Source: Lewinellaceae bacterium
GTDB taxonomy: Bacteria; Bacteroidota; Bacteroidia; Chitinophagales; Saprospiraceae
Length of the DNA stretch: 46,406 nt
Reading direction: 5' to 3'
NCBI GenBank assembly: GCA_947476195.1
Contig: CANJPT010000021.1
Location: 1-46,406, forward strand
Numbering within the stretch: the first letter of the stretch is position 1; each line of letters begins with the position of its first letter. Positions 1 through 8,289 of the stretch are shown in pieces. The translations under genes were made by a program, and so were the position numbers. The notes beneath the pieces were generated by a model. The model worked only from the letters and a program-made list of their open reading frames with translations. It searched no databases and was not told the DNA's origin.

Positions 1-1
1 A

Positions 2-115
2 GGGGGTTTAGAGGGTTTAAAAAGGGTAGAGGGTGTAGTAATAGTTCAAATCATTAATTTTTAGTGAAATGAAATGTACTACACCTTCTAACCGCTTTAA
101 ACCTTCTAAACCTCT
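2..115. repeat. Inverted arms of 9-nt tandem units
   Basis: Four 9-nt units of the form xxGGGTTTA (positions 2-37: GGGGGTTTA, GAGGGTTTA, AAAAGGGTA, GAGGGTGTA) face four units in the opposite orientation at 80-115 (TACACCTTC, TAACCGCTT, TAAACCTTC, TAAACCTCT). The arms are separated by about 42 nt of AT-rich core. The element could form a long imperfect hairpin. It has the same design as the 7- and 8-nt unit elements at 1376, 3460, 7426, 13384, 38327 and 39371. Confidence 0.7.
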
Positions 116-305
116 CTGAATTTTAGGCCAAGTCGTAATAGTCAATGGTATTTGGCAGGTTCTTTTATCCGCATAACTTTGCATATTGAGTCCCTAAAGG
201 CCTCGTTTAAGGTCAGCTACAGCTGCCTTACTTTGGTCGTAGCCAGCAGGGAGCAGGTACACTATTGTCCATACCCATACTACTGGACATTTTTGTTTTG
301 TCCCC

Positions 306-339
306 AGACCTATAAGGTTTTTGAAAACCTTATAGGTCT
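306..339. repeat. Perfect 16-bp palindrome in spacer
   Basis: A 16-nt arm (306-321, AGACCTATAAGGTTTT) is followed by a 2-nt gap and its exact reverse complement (324-339). A shorter relative with the same ends, AGACCT-gaa-AGGTCT, lies at 24531-24545. It is not followed by a T-run, so it is more likely a dispersed palindromic repeat than a terminator. The rest of 116-580 shows no gene I can support; the short ORFs there run through this palindrome. Confidence 0.6.
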
Positions 340-580
340 CGATTTTAGAAAATGTAAAGTAGTCTGGTCCATACCCCCTAAATAAACAGTTTAGGCACAC
401 CTGAATATCCGTCAGGACCTTAGCAGCAGCTCTTAATTCTTTAATTCCCCCCCTAAAACGTCAATATTTTACAAACTTCACAACTTTTTACCAATAAATC
501 CACAAAAGGCCTCAACTTCACGCTTCCTTTTTTGTCAAAACCAAATTTTTCACAAACCATTCTGATTCACAAACCTGACT

Positions 581-1369
581 ATGAAAAAAACGCTACCCTT
601 GCTTTTTGCGCTGCTGTGCGCACTTTCTCTTTCTGCACAAACGCCTGTGTGCATGCGCGATTCAATTATTTTTGGTACGGACTCGTTGTTCTGGCCATTG
701 CCTTACACGGCTGCAGCGCCCAACTATAACCTGAATGATGCATGTATTGACCATGCTTACAATCAGGCTGTGACCATCAATCTCCCGTCTTCATTCCAGG
801 GGCTGCCTCTAACCAAGGCTACCATCGCTACTACGGGCGCGATCAGTGATTTACCTGTAGGGATCACGTATGCCTGCGATCCGCCCAATTGTGAGTTCCC
901 GGCAGGTGCGTTGGGTTGTATCGTGCTTTATGGTACCCCAACGAGTGCCAATGTGGCGCCAGATACCTTTGACCTTACGATCACGGCAAATGCCTATGTT
1001 TTTGGGACACCAATTCCAGTTCAATTCCCTGGACAAGCGGCTCCGGGTTCACACTATTACCTCACGCTTAAATCCAGCCAGTGTCTTGTAGGTACCTACG
1101 ATCTGGGAAACCAGTTTACCATCCTGAAAAATACCCCGAATCCCTTCGGCGATCAAACCCTGATCACAGCAGAGTCTCTGGTGGCAGGTGATGTTCAGTT
1201 TGAAGTATTCGACCTACTAGGACAGCTCAAGTACATGCAGAAACTCAGCCTCGAAGTGGGCCGCAATGAATTCACCTTCGATGCCGGAGAACTCACCAAC
1301 GGTGCCTATTTCTACACCCTCAGCAACCGTGATGGAAGAGCGGCCCGGCGGATGGTCATCGCAAGATAA
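581..1369 (+). CDS. Secreted T9SS-sorted protein, 262 aa
   Basis: The protein starts with a clear Sec signal peptide (residues 1-19, MKKTLPLL... ending LSAQ) right at an ATG. The body has no catalytic motif I recognise. It contains a Cys-rich stretch around residues 100-118 with a 'CDPPNCEFPAGALGC' pattern. The last ~80 residues have the T9SS type A sorting-domain pattern: 'KNTPNPFGDQT' near residue 184, 'FDLLGQ' near 210, 'LTNGAYFYTL' and a basic tail ending MVIAR. This implies export by Sec, then T9SS passage and surface anchoring or release. The N-terminal body resembles residues 30-165 of the next gene (both have a proline/cysteine region leading into a 'GTP...D.F.LT' segment), so the two are probably paralogues. 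Specific function is unknown. Confidence 0.85.
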   Translation: MKKTLPLLFALLCALSLSAQTPVCMRDSIIFGTDSLFWPLPYTAAAPNYNLNDACIDHAYNQAVTINLPSSFQGLPLTKATIATTGAISDLPVGITYACDPPNCEFPAGALGCIVLYGTPTSANVAPDTFDLTITANAYVFGTPIPVQFPGQAAPGSHYYLTLKSSQCLVGTYDLGNQFTILKNTPNPFGDQTLITAESLVAGDVQFEVFDLLGQLKYMQKLSLEVGRNEFTFDAGELTNGAYFYTLSNRDGRAARRMVIAR

Positions 1370-1452
1370 ACTTTGACGTATGAACTTTGGTGTATGATGT
1401 ATGAACTATGAAAATGCCAGGTGCTTTTTCTACATCATACATCATACATCAT
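1370..1452. repeat. Inverted arms of 7-nt tandem units (ATGTATG)
   Basis: Directly after the TAA of the preceding gene come five heptamers at 1376-1410 (ACGTATG, AACTTTG, GTGTATG, ATGTATG, AACTATG). After a ~20-nt core come three ACATCAT heptamers at 1432-1452 in the opposite sense. The left arm uses the same unit family as the blocks at 27377 and 32751. The rest of the spacer to 1635 is AT-rich and holds no gene. Confidence 0.65.
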
Positions 1453-1635
1453 TTTAATCCCTGCTCTCAATCGGTCTCATCGAAAAGATGGTTGCCTTTA
1501 ATCCCGACGTTAGTGACGTATGGGGGAAGTAGTTTGCAATTTGCCTTTTGCAATTTGCCCTTAGCTATTTGTCCTTTATTCTTCTGCCGTCTTCCGTTAT
1601 GCAGCATTTTTTCACTTTTTTAACCGGTTGTAACC

Positions 1636-3450
1636 ATGCGACAGCTTCTGCTAACCATTTGTTTTTCCTTCTTTTTCTTTTCCAGCTTTTTTTATGCGCA
1701 ATCGGGTTGTCCGGGTTGTGTGGTCAATGTGCCAGCTGGTTTTCCGGCTGACACGATTTACTTGCCCGACTTGCCCAATGGGGTAAAAGGGACGCCCTAT
1801 GATCGTGATGTGTCTTTCCGTTTGCCCAAAACGACCACGCCCGTCAATCTTATTGACAGCACAACACCGCCCGGACTCACAATCACCAAATTTGAGATCT
1901 TATCCGTGGGAGGTCTGCCACCAGGCTTGTATTATCAGCTGAATCAGTCGGTTTTTGATCCGGCTATCCAGACAGACGGCTGCATGAAGATCTGCGGCAC
2001 ACCGCTTGAATCTGATTCTTTTGAACTGACGGTCAAGCTGAAAGCCACCGTGTTCATTATTACAAAGGAGTCGAGCTTCCCGATGTCCATTTACATCTCG
2101 CCCAAAGTCAGTACAACGGATGGGTTCTCCATCACAAATCCCACGGGTTGTGGCAGCGTTACGGTATCGTTCACTAACAATGTGCCCTCCAATGGGAACG
2201 AAGGGTTTAGCTATGTCTGGGATTTTGGGGATGGCTCCCCGACGTCCGCAGCGGAAACCCCGGCTTCACACACGTATGGGCAGTCAGGACAGTATGAGCT
2301 ATCCTACCAGGCCATTATAGACACTGCAGGTTTTTTATTGGAGCACATCAAGGTGCTTGGTATTGAATGTACGGACCCGCCATTTTATGGCAATCCGGAC
2401 CTTTATCTTGTAATTAGCCAACCTGATGGCACCATCGTGTATAATTCTTCACCGGCCATTAACAATGCTTCCCTGCCATATATTTTCCCGGTCAATATCA
2501 AGCTTGGGGCGGGTAATTACAACCTGAAAGTCTTGGACAATGATGCAGGTATTAAAGGAACGGACGACAATTGTGGCACGTTGTCGTTCAATATCCTGAG
2601 TGACGGAACCCTCGTGGCGGGTGGCCTTACCATAGAAATGAATATCTTACATCCAGTGGATACCATTCGTTCTGTGGATACCATTATCGTTTATCCACAG
2701 CCAGCCCTTCCGACTATCAATGCCCCCAATGGCTTGATGAGCTGCCAGGGTTCGACCGGGCCGGTATTGTCTTCCTCTTATGGGTTTGGAAACCAATGGC
2801 TTCTAAACGGGAATTTGATTGCTGGCGCAACAGATTTCATTTATGTGCCAACCCAAAGTGGATCCTATCAGGTCCAATATGTGTCTGCGTACGGTTGTGT
2901 GGCTACTTCGGATATTGCCTCGGTGTTGATCCATCCACTTCCGGCGCTGCCGCTGTGGTTTAACTACAACAATTCCTTGCGGGTAACCAACTCTGCGAAT
3001 TTACCGGCTCACTATGCGCTCCAATGGTACAATGCAAGCACGCTGATCCCAGGCGAAACCGGAATCTGGTATTGCTCACTGGCCAGCGGCACCTTTGGGC
3101 TGCAGGTAACGGATCTGGAAACGGGCTGTACCAATTTCTACGCAGCGCCGGTGGTACACAACCAGAATTATAACTGTCTTCTTGGCACCCAAACACCAGA
3201 GCTCCTGGCTTTTGATATTTTGCCTAACCCAACAACAGATGGGCAGGTGTTGCTGCGTATGATTGAGCCTTTAAATGTAGGCGGCACCATCCGAGTTTGG
3301 GATGTGACCGGGCGTTTATTGCAAATCATGCAAGTAGTGGCTGGATCAAATACCTTCTCAATGGATCTCGGTTCTTTGAGTTCGGGCGTATATGCCGTGG
3401 AGATTTTGGCGGAGGGTTTTCATGGATTGGGGAGAGTGATTAGAATTTGA
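1636..3450 (+). CDS. Secreted PKD-domain protein with T9SS sorting domain, 604 aa
   Basis: A signal peptide (residues 1-21, hydrophobic run of F/L/S ending FYAQ) is followed by an N-terminal region paralogous to the upstream 262-aa protein. A PKD/Ig-like domain at about residues 172-240 carries the hallmark 'VWDFGDGSP' and 'HTYGQSGQYEL'. A second Ig-like region spans roughly 335-500 and ends in a T9SS type A sorting domain (about 520-604; 'DILPNPTTDGQ', 'VWDVTGRLL', 'LSSGVYAVEI'). PKD domains in exported Bacteroidota proteins usually mediate protein or glycan contacts; no enzyme motif is visible here. It lies 266 bp after its paralogue on the same strand and is followed by a terminator at 3545. 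Adhesion or structural role is inferred. Confidence 0.87.
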   Translation: MRQLLLTICFSFFFFSSFFYAQSGCPGCVVNVPAGFPADTIYLPDLPNGVKGTPYDRDVSFRLPKTTTPVNLIDSTTPPGLTITKFEILSVGGLPPGLYYQLNQSVFDPAIQTDGCMKICGTPLESDSFELTVKLKATVFIITKESSFPMSIYISPKVSTTDGFSITNPTGCGSVTVSFTNNVPSNGNEGFSYVWDFGDGSPTSAAETPASHTYGQSGQYELSYQAIIDTAGFLLEHIKVLGIECTDPPFYGNPDLYLVISQPDGTIVYNSSPAINNASLPYIFPVNIKLGAGNYNLKVLDNDAGIKGTDDNCGTLSFNILSDGTLVAGGLTIEMNILHPVDTIRSVDTIIVYPQPALPTINAPNGLMSCQGSTGPVLSSSYGFGNQWLLNGNLIAGATDFIYVPTQSGSYQVQYVSAYGCVATSDIASVLIHPLPALPLWFNYNNSLRVTNSANLPAHYALQWYNASTLIPGETGIWYCSLASGTFGLQVTDLETGCTNFYAAPVVHNQNYNCLLGTQTPELLAFDILPNPTTDGQVLLRMIEPLNVGGTIRVWDVTGRLLQIMQVVAGSNTFSMDLGSLSSGVYAVEILAEGFHGLGRVIRI

Positions 3451-3459
3451 GTTTAAAGA

Positions 3460-3533
3460 GGAAAACCGGAGAACCGGAAAATGTTAAATTGCTATGGCAA
3501 CTCCCTCTTGGTTTTCCAGTTCCCCAATTCCCA
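3460..3533. repeat. Inverted arms of 8-nt tandem units
   Basis: Three octamers at 3460-3483 (GGAAAACC, GGAGAACC, GGAAAATG) are mirrored by three complementary octamers at 3510-3533 (GGTTTTCC, AGTTCCCC, AATTCCCA) around a 26-nt core. The element begins ten bases after the stop codon of the PKD protein. Confidence 0.6.
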
Positions 3534-3544
3534 ACTAAAACAGA

Positions 3545-3577
3545 AAAGCCCCCAGACATTACATCTAGGGGCTTTTT
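3545..3577. terminator. Bidirectional intrinsic terminator
   Basis: AAAAGCCCC and AGGGGCTTTT arms flank a loop near 3554-3565, with a T-run on both strands. It sits between the rightward PKD-protein gene and the leftward tRNA-Leu gene, so it probably stops both transcripts. Confidence 0.75.
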
Positions 3578-3580
3578 TAG

Positions 3581-3665
3581 TGCCCGGGACGGGACTCGAA
3601 CCTGCACGACCGATAAAGGTCAAGGGATTTTAAGTCCCTCGTGTCTACCATTTCACCACCCGGGC
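3581..3665 (-). tRNA. tRNA-Leu (anticodon UAA)
   Basis: Read on the minus strand, a 7-bp acceptor stem GCCCGGG/CCCGGGC closes a full class II cloverleaf of 85 nt. The anticodon arm is AGGGA-CTTAAAA-TCCCT, giving UAA. A long variable arm and the T-arm GGTTCGAGTCC are present. The discriminator base is A and CCA is not encoded. It is the second gene of a Gly-Leu pair. Confidence 0.96.
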
Positions 3666-3731
3666 TGTTGAACAACAAAAATAGTTTAAAACTTTCTAAG
3701 TTTTGAAACTTTCAGGAAAGTTAGAAACAAA

Positions 3732-3760
3732 AAAGCCTTTCCGACGAATCGGAAAGGCTT
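3732..3760 (-). terminator. Hairpin with T-run after tRNA-Gly
   Basis: AAAGCCTTTCCGA pairs with TCGGAAAGGCTTT around a CGAA loop. On the minus strand the hairpin is followed by six Ts. It lies between tRNA-Gly and tRNA-Leu, so it may separate or attenuate the two rather than end the unit. Confidence 0.7.
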
Positions 3761-3762
3761 TG

Positions 3763-3835
3763 AGCGGAAAACGAGATTCGAACTCGCGACCTCGACCTTG
3801 GCAAGGTCGCGCTCTACCAGCTGAGCTATTTCCGC
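3763..3835 (-). tRNA. tRNA-Gly (anticodon GCC)
   Basis: Minus-strand cloverleaf of 73 nt: acceptor GCGGAAA pairing with TTTCCGC, D-arm AGCTCAGCTGGTAGAGC, anticodon arm ACCTT-GCC-AAGGT and T-arm GTTCGAATC. The discriminator is T (U), as in many glycine tRNAs, and CCA is not encoded. Confidence 0.97.
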
Positions 3836-3881
3836 AATTTTTGTTTGGTGTCAAGAACCGTTGTTCTCTGTTTTGCGGCGG

Positions 3882-3913
3882 CAAAGATAAGCCCGCTACA
3901 TTTATATACACAA
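3882..3913 (-). promoter_or_regulatory. Bacteroidota-type promoter of the tRNA pair
   Basis: On the minus strand a TTG (3911-3913) is followed after 21 nt by TATCTTTG (3882-3889), an exact match to the TAnnTTTG -7 element. Transcription would start about 40 nt before tRNA-Gly. Confidence 0.75.
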
Positions 3914-4036
3914 GTATTTTTTAAAATAAATTCATAAATTTTTTAAAAATGCAAAATACAAGCTGAAAAGACACACTAAGGCTCTTACATCGTAGATGTT
4001 CAGTCCAAATAGCAAGGTGTATTCAATAAATCAAAG

Positions 4037-6124
4037 CTACACACGGTCAGTTTCCGAGTCCGCTGCTTTTCCTTCCTCAAATTTTCTTTTGAGATAGAAA
4101 TAGGTTTCCAGCTGAGTCCGTACGGGTATATCGCTGTTGGTACGGCGGTATTCATTTAGGTTCTGTGGGTCAATGATACGCGCCTTTACGTTGTCGTTGA
4201 GCTGGATATCGAGCAGGTCACGGATCTCTCGTTGAAGTAAAGGGTCGTAAACAGGGAAAATGGTTTCGATACGGAAAGAGAGATTTCGTTCCATCCAGTC
4301 GGCACTGCTGAGGAAGGTTAATTCATCCCCACCATTGTAGAAGACAAACACACGGGCATGTTCCAGATATCGGTCTACGATGCTGATGATCTCAATGTTC
4401 TCGCTCAGATCTTTTAGTCCCGGTACCAGGCAGCAGATGCCCCGAATGATCAGGCGTATTTTAACTCCTGCTTTGGAGGCTTTATAGAGCTTGGCGATGA
4501 TCTCCTTGTCTTCCAGACTGTTGATTTTTAGGATCATTTCCGCTTTCTCGCCCTTTTCTGCAGCCACCACTTCATTAGCGATCAGTTGGTATAACTTTTC
4601 ACGGAGGTTGAATTTTCCAACCAAAAGATGTTGGAAGGGCTGGGAGGGAGTCATATTTTCCAGGTGGGCCAGAACATTGCTTACTTCATTGGTGAGGCGC
4701 GGGTCGGCGGTAAAAATGCCGAAATCGGAGTAGACCTTGGCAGTTTCTTCGTGAAAATTGCCTGTGCCCAAATAGGCATATAATTTTGGGTTCCCATTTT
4801 CAACCCTGCGTACGAGTGCGAGTTTGGAGTGGACTTTCAAACCTGGCAGAGAGTAGTGTACCCGGACACCAGCTTTTTCAAGCCGTTCTCCCCATTCCAG
4901 GTTGGTTGCTTCGTCGAAACGTGCCTTTATCTCTACAAAAGCCGACACCTGCTTACCTCGTTGCACTGCTTCCATGAGTGCTTCCAGAATCCGGCTGCTT
5001 TTGGCTACCCGGTATTGGATTACCTTGATGTGGGTTACCGCCGGGTCGACAGCGGCTTTTTCAAAGAACTGAATGACAGGTTCAAAGGATTGATAAGGTA
5101 CGTGGATCAGTTGGTCAGCTTCACCAATCACTTTAAGCATATCTGGCACATCCGTTAGAGCAGGGTGGGGCAGGGGGGGCAAGGGCTTGTTTTTCAGGTG
5201 CTTGAGACCGAAGTCAGGAAAACGGAAAAAGTCGAAGTTGTTGTGATAGCGCCCTTCCGGGAGCATATCGTTTTTCCGAAGATCAAAGGTATCTTGCAGG
5301 TACGTAAGCTGATGTTCAGGCATCTCCCGGTCATAAACAAAGCGACTGGCAGGTCCAACTTGTCGTTTTTGCAGACTCATTTTTATTTTTTGGACGAGGT
5401 CACCACTGAACTCATCGTCAATATCCAGTTCGGCATCCCTGGATAGCTTGATGGAATAGGTATCCTGGATATCGTAGCCAGGGAAAAGTCGTGAAACTGA
5501 ATGGCGCACAATATCATCGAGCAGGATCACGTCATGTCGACCGCCTTTGGTTGGGAGCGATACGAATCGGGAAACCTGGTCAGAAGGGATCTTCACCAGT
5601 GCATATTCGCTGTCGGAGAGCGGCTTTTTTTTCTGGCGCAAATGAACAGCCAGATACAAGTGGGCATTGGCCAGAAAAGGGTTGATGCGGCGCTTGACCA
5701 ACAGCACGGGCATGACGAATGGTAGGAGATTGCCCTGAAAATAGTCTTCCGCAAACTGTCGCTGTTCTTCATTCAAGTCGAGCCGCCGAAGAATATGCAC
5801 ATGGTGCTTACTGAGCTCTGGAACGATGTGTTTTTCAAATATTTCGGAAAATTCTGCCTGCTGCCGGTTGACGATATGGTGGATTTCCTTGAGCAATTCG
5901 CTGGGGTCGAAATGCAATTGGGCGCGGGTTTTTTTGCCTACTTTTTTGAGTTTTCGGATACCTGCTACCCGAATACGGAAGAACTCATCGAGGTTGGAAG
6001 AGTAGATGGCCAAAAACTTGAGGCGCTCCAACAGTGGTACTGCAGGGTCTTTGGCTTCCTGAAGAACCCGGTAATTAAAAGAGAGCCAGGAGATGTCGCG
6101 GTGAGTATAAGGCAGCGGTTGCAA
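4037..6124 (-). CDS. ppk1: Polyphosphate kinase 1
   Basis: PPK1 reversibly transfers the gamma phosphate of ATP onto long-chain polyphosphate. The length (695 aa) is normal for the family. The N domain begins 'RDISWLSFNYRVLQEA' (residues 9-24) with 'SSNLDEFFRIRVAG' at 42-55. The first HKD-like core holds the phospho-acceptor His432 in 'GLKVHSKLALV', and the second holds His589 in 'RYLEHARVFVF'. These match the two active-site histidines known for E. coli Ppk. 'YRVAKSS' (371-377) and 'FVEIKARFDE' (396-405) fit the Mg/ATP site. No in-frame ATG precedes the conserved N-terminus; the start shown is TTG, and a GAGT/GAAT repeat block begins only about 10 nt upstream. No ppx partner is adjacent. Confidence 0.96.
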   Translation of the reverse strand: MQPLPYTHRDISWLSFNYRVLQEAKDPAVPLLERLKFLAIYSSNLDEFFRIRVAGIRKLKKVGKKTRAQLHFDPSELLKEIHHIVNRQQAEFSEIFEKHIVPELSKHHVHILRRLDLNEEQRQFAEDYFQGNLLPFVMPVLLVKRRINPFLANAHLYLAVHLRQKKKPLSDSEYALVKIPSDQVSRFVSLPTKGGRHDVILLDDIVRHSVSRLFPGYDIQDTYSIKLSRDAELDIDDEFSGDLVQKIKMSLQKRQVGPASRFVYDREMPEHQLTYLQDTFDLRKNDMLPEGRYHNNFDFFRFPDFGLKHLKNKPLPPLPHPALTDVPDMLKVIGEADQLIHVPYQSFEPVIQFFEKAAVDPAVTHIKVIQYRVAKSSRILEALMEAVQRGKQVSAFVEIKARFDEATNLEWGERLEKAGVRVHYSLPGLKVHSKLALVRRVENGNPKLYAYLGTGNFHEETAKVYSDFGIFTADPRLTNEVSNVLAHLENMTPSQPFQHLLVGKFNLREKLYQLIANEVVAAEKGEKAEMILKINSLEDKEIIAKLYKASKAGVKIRLIIRGICCLVPGLKDLSENIEIISIVDRYLEHARVFVFYNGGDELTFLSSADWMERNLSFRIETIFPVYDPLLQREIRDLLDIQLNDNVKARIIDPQNLNEYRRTNSDIPVRTQLETYFYLKRKFEEGKAADSETDRV

Positions 6125-6133
6125 TGGGTTGGT

Positions 6134-6163
6134 TATTGAGTGAGTGAATGAGTGAGTGAATTG
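6134..6163. repeat. GAGT/GAAT tandem block abutting ppk1
   Basis: A run of 4/8-nt units (GAGTGAGT, GAATGAGT, GAGTGAAT) lies about ten nucleotides upstream of the ppk1 start codon. A 20-nt stretch beginning ATTGAGTGAGT is identical to the left arm of the element at 13384. No opposing arm is visible here. Confidence 0.65.
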
Positions 6164-6263
6164 TGTTGGTCATTGGGGTCATTGACGACTATCCTGATTT
6201 ATGTTTGATAATCGGTGCTATGTCTTATTTACGGTGGACAGAACCTTTCACTGCCCTATCATC

Positions 6264-6335
6264 CCCACCCGAGCCCTTAAGTCTCGACAAGATGACAAGG
6301 CTTAAGGGATCGGGTGGGTACTGTAAGCAAAGATA
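6264..6335 (-). promoter_or_regulatory. 18-nt inverted repeat behind a minus-strand TATCTTTG box
   Basis: Arms at 6264-6281 and 6301-6318 (CCCACCCGA...CCTTAAG and its complement) match at 17 of 18 positions. Its right half contains 'GATGACAAGGCT', like the inverted repeat at 24436. Just beyond it, TATCTTTG (minus strand, 6328-6335) is a -7-like box pointing at ppk1, but no TTG lies at the usual distance, so the promoter is tentative. The rest of 6164-6600 holds no gene I can support. Confidence 0.45.
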
Positions 6336-6600
6336 ATTTCCGATTTCCGCTTTACCCTACCCAAATCCTTAAGTTGACGAAGTTAGACTCAAAGTCACCC
6401 GGTGAATAAACCCCCGAATCTCATTTTCGCAAACCACTTGCCATCGGGAATATATTACTTCATCAGACCACTTGACTGCGCAAAAATGAAGGTTTTTAAG
6501 TGGTTTATCTCTTAAAAGTCAAAAAAGCTTCAACAGTACACAAGAATTAACATCGAGGTCTTTTGTACAGACCTCAAGCCCGTACCTTCACCCTCCAAAT

Positions 6601-7422
6601 ATGCAAGATTTCAAAATCAACCTAGACAGGGACCTCGTTTTCTTTGATGTGGAAACAACAGGCCTAAACGTTATCCGCGATCGTATTGTACAGATTGCGC
6701 TGGTGAAACTCCGCAAAGACGGCCAGGCCGCCGAAGAACTTTCGATGCTTATCAACCCGGGTATCCCGATCTCGGAAGAATCCATGGCGATTCACGGGAT
6801 CACGCCTAAAGACCTTGCCAATAAACCATCATTTTCGCAGGTAGCGCAAAAAATCTGGGATTTCATCGGGACTTCCGACCTTGGCGGCTACAACTCCAAT
6901 CGCTTTGATGTTCCTATGTTGATGGAAGAGTTTTCCCGCGTAGGCCTGGAATTCGATATTTCAAAGCGACGTTTGATTGATGCGCAGCGCATTTTCTATA
7001 AGATGGAACCTCGTACGCTGAAGGCGGCATATCGGCTCTATTGCCAAAAAGAACTCGAAGACGCGCATGATGCCCTGGCAGATGTGCGGGCTACGGTGGC
7101 GGTCTTCCGGGGTCAGATCCAAGCCTATGAAGGTAAAGACCTGCTCGACGAAGATGGCAATAGCGTGCCTGCACCTATCAAAAATGATATGCAGGCAATC
7201 CACGAATTTACCAATGACCTCCATTTTGTAGATGCCACCCAAAAGCTTCGGGTTCAGCCCGATGGCACCGTTGTGTTCAATTTTGGTAAATTTGTGGGTG
7301 AACCGGTGAAGACAGTCCTTGCCCGCGAACGCCATTACGCAGGCTGGATCGTTGAGAAGGAATTTTCTTCCCAAGTGAAACAGTACATCAAGCAGGTTGT
7401 GAAAGAGCTGGAAGGGAAATGA
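6601..7422 (+). CDS. DnaQ-like 3'-5' exonuclease, 273 aa
   Basis: A DEDDh exonuclease of the DNA polymerase III epsilon type. Exo I is 'FFDVETTGL' (Asp16, Glu18), Exo II 'GYNSNRFDVPML' (Asp103), and Exo III 'DAHDALADV' with His156 and Asp161. All catalytic residues are present. The nuclease domain covers residues 12-172. A C-terminal module (about 205-265, 'FGKFVGEPVKTVL...YAGWIVEKEF') is seen in related Bacteroidota exonucleases and may bind DNA. It could act in proofreading or repair, or on RNA; the substrate cannot be told from sequence. The ATG directly precedes the conserved domain. Its 3' end faces a cupin gene, with an inverted heptamer element filling the whole gap. Confidence 0.9.
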   Translation: MQDFKINLDRDLVFFDVETTGLNVIRDRIVQIALVKLRKDGQAAEELSMLINPGIPISEESMAIHGITPKDLANKPSFSQVAQKIWDFIGTSDLGGYNSNRFDVPMLMEEFSRVGLEFDISKRRLIDAQRIFYKMEPRTLKAAYRLYCQKELEDAHDALADVRATVAVFRGQIQAYEGKDLLDEDGNSVPAPIKNDMQAIHEFTNDLHFVDATQKLRVQPDGTVVFNFGKFVGEPVKTVLARERHYAGWIVEKEFSSQVKQYIKQVVKELEGK

Positions 7423-7425
7423 GAG

Positions 7426-7477
7426 TCAAGTTAAAAGTGATTGCCCAGGGCTTTTAACTTGATACTTTAAACTTTCA
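7426..7477. repeat. Inverted heptamer element (CTTTAAA) filling a convergent gap
   Basis: TCAAGTTAAAAGT (7426-7438) is the reverse complement of CTTTTAACTTGA further right. The right arm runs in heptamers CTTTTAA, CTTGATA, CTTTAAA, CTTTCAT (7451-7478) and overlaps the stop codon of the cupin gene. The stem could also terminate both convergent genes. Confidence 0.6.
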
Positions 7478-7969
7478 TCTTCCAAAATCATCCTGTACCC
7501 GCACGATATCTTCCTCATCGCTTGGATTATCGGCATCAGTGTGTTGCCAGATTTCTGCGACCATACCCCAATCAGACAGTCCGATCAGCCGGTGACGCTC
7601 TCCTTGTTTTAGTTTGATGATATCTCCGTCATATAGGGTATGTTGTTGCTTTTCTTCATTGGTGTCGCTGGTTACAACGCCTACGGAGCTACTGATACAT
7701 TTCCAAATTTCGGCGCGGCGATGATGATACTGCCAACTTAAACGGGCATGCGGAGCCACTAGCAGGATCTTTGGACTTAACTTATTGGTAATCTTTAGTG
7801 CATCCAGATTTTCATCCGGAAAATAGCACGCAGCAAATTGGGCTGCCTGTGTTTCATCAAGTACAAAGAAGCCACCCCAGGGCCGGGAATCATCCATCTT
7901 TACAACCTTGAAATCAAGCTGTGCAAGCATATTTGCAGCTTGTTCAAAAACTAATCCCTTTTGATCCAT
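7475..7969 (-). CDS. Cupin-fold protein, sugar-phosphate isomerase-like, 164 aa
   Basis: The protein resembles the cupin half of type II mannose-6-phosphate isomerases. 'WGGFFVLDE' near residue 31 and 'LLVAPHARLSWQYHHRRAEIWKC' near 70-90 supply the His/Glu cupin metal ligands. 'LKQGERHRLIGLSDWGMVAEIW' near 123-145 is the second cupin motif. The reading frame extends 24 codons further to a TTG, but the ATG at 7969 fits family length and lies downstream of a promoter-like CAACTTTG box at 8039-8046; the longer form would begin upstream of that box's expected transcription start. Metal-dependent sugar-phosphate isomerisation is a family-based guess. Confidence 0.75.
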   Translation of the reverse strand: MDQKGLVFEQAANMLAQLDFKVVKMDDSRPWGGFFVLDETQAAQFAACYFPDENLDALKITNKLSPKILLVAPHARLSWQYHHRRAEIWKCISSSVGVVTSDTNEEKQQHTLYDGDIIKLKQGERHRLIGLSDWGMVAEIWQHTDADNPSDEEDIVRVQDDFGR

Positions 7970-8038
7970 AAAATTAATGTTGAACTTTAAACTTGTTGGA
8001 AAGCCTGTGCGGGCCTGAATACTTAATTTATTTCGCCG

Positions 8039-8046
8039 CAAAGTTG
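8039..8046 (-). promoter_or_regulatory. Possible -7 box of the cupin gene
   Basis: CAACTTTG on the minus strand differs from TAnnTTTG by one base. Transcription would start near 8032, so the mRNA would include the ATG at 7969 but not the TTG at 8041. The region 8047-8289 upstream of the MbnP operon holds a small hairpin (AGCACAA/TTGTGCT near 8190) and no gene. Confidence 0.4.
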
Positions 8047-8289
8047 AATGTTCGGGAGCATATTTTACTATGTGCGAGCCACCAGATTTGATAAATCCAA
8101 CTTGTAATTAGTGATCATTTTTACCGAATTTTGCAAGGTGACCAAGGTTACCCTCAATAATGACGAAAATCTGATCAAGGATTAGCACAAGTATTTGTGC
8201 TGTGGCGTAGGTTTGGGACTCTAAATTTCAGCGGAGCTTACGACCAAGGCTACTTTGTTGACCGTTTGCCTAAATTTTTACAATAACAC

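Noticed and set aside
152-400. Overlapping ORFs on both strands (77 and 68 aa)
   Set aside because: They run through the perfect palindrome at 306-339 and have no conserved features or start signals.
7970-8041. Longer cupin N-terminus from a TTG start
   Set aside because: The extra 24 residues look unconserved and a promoter-like box at 8039-8046 would start transcription inside them.
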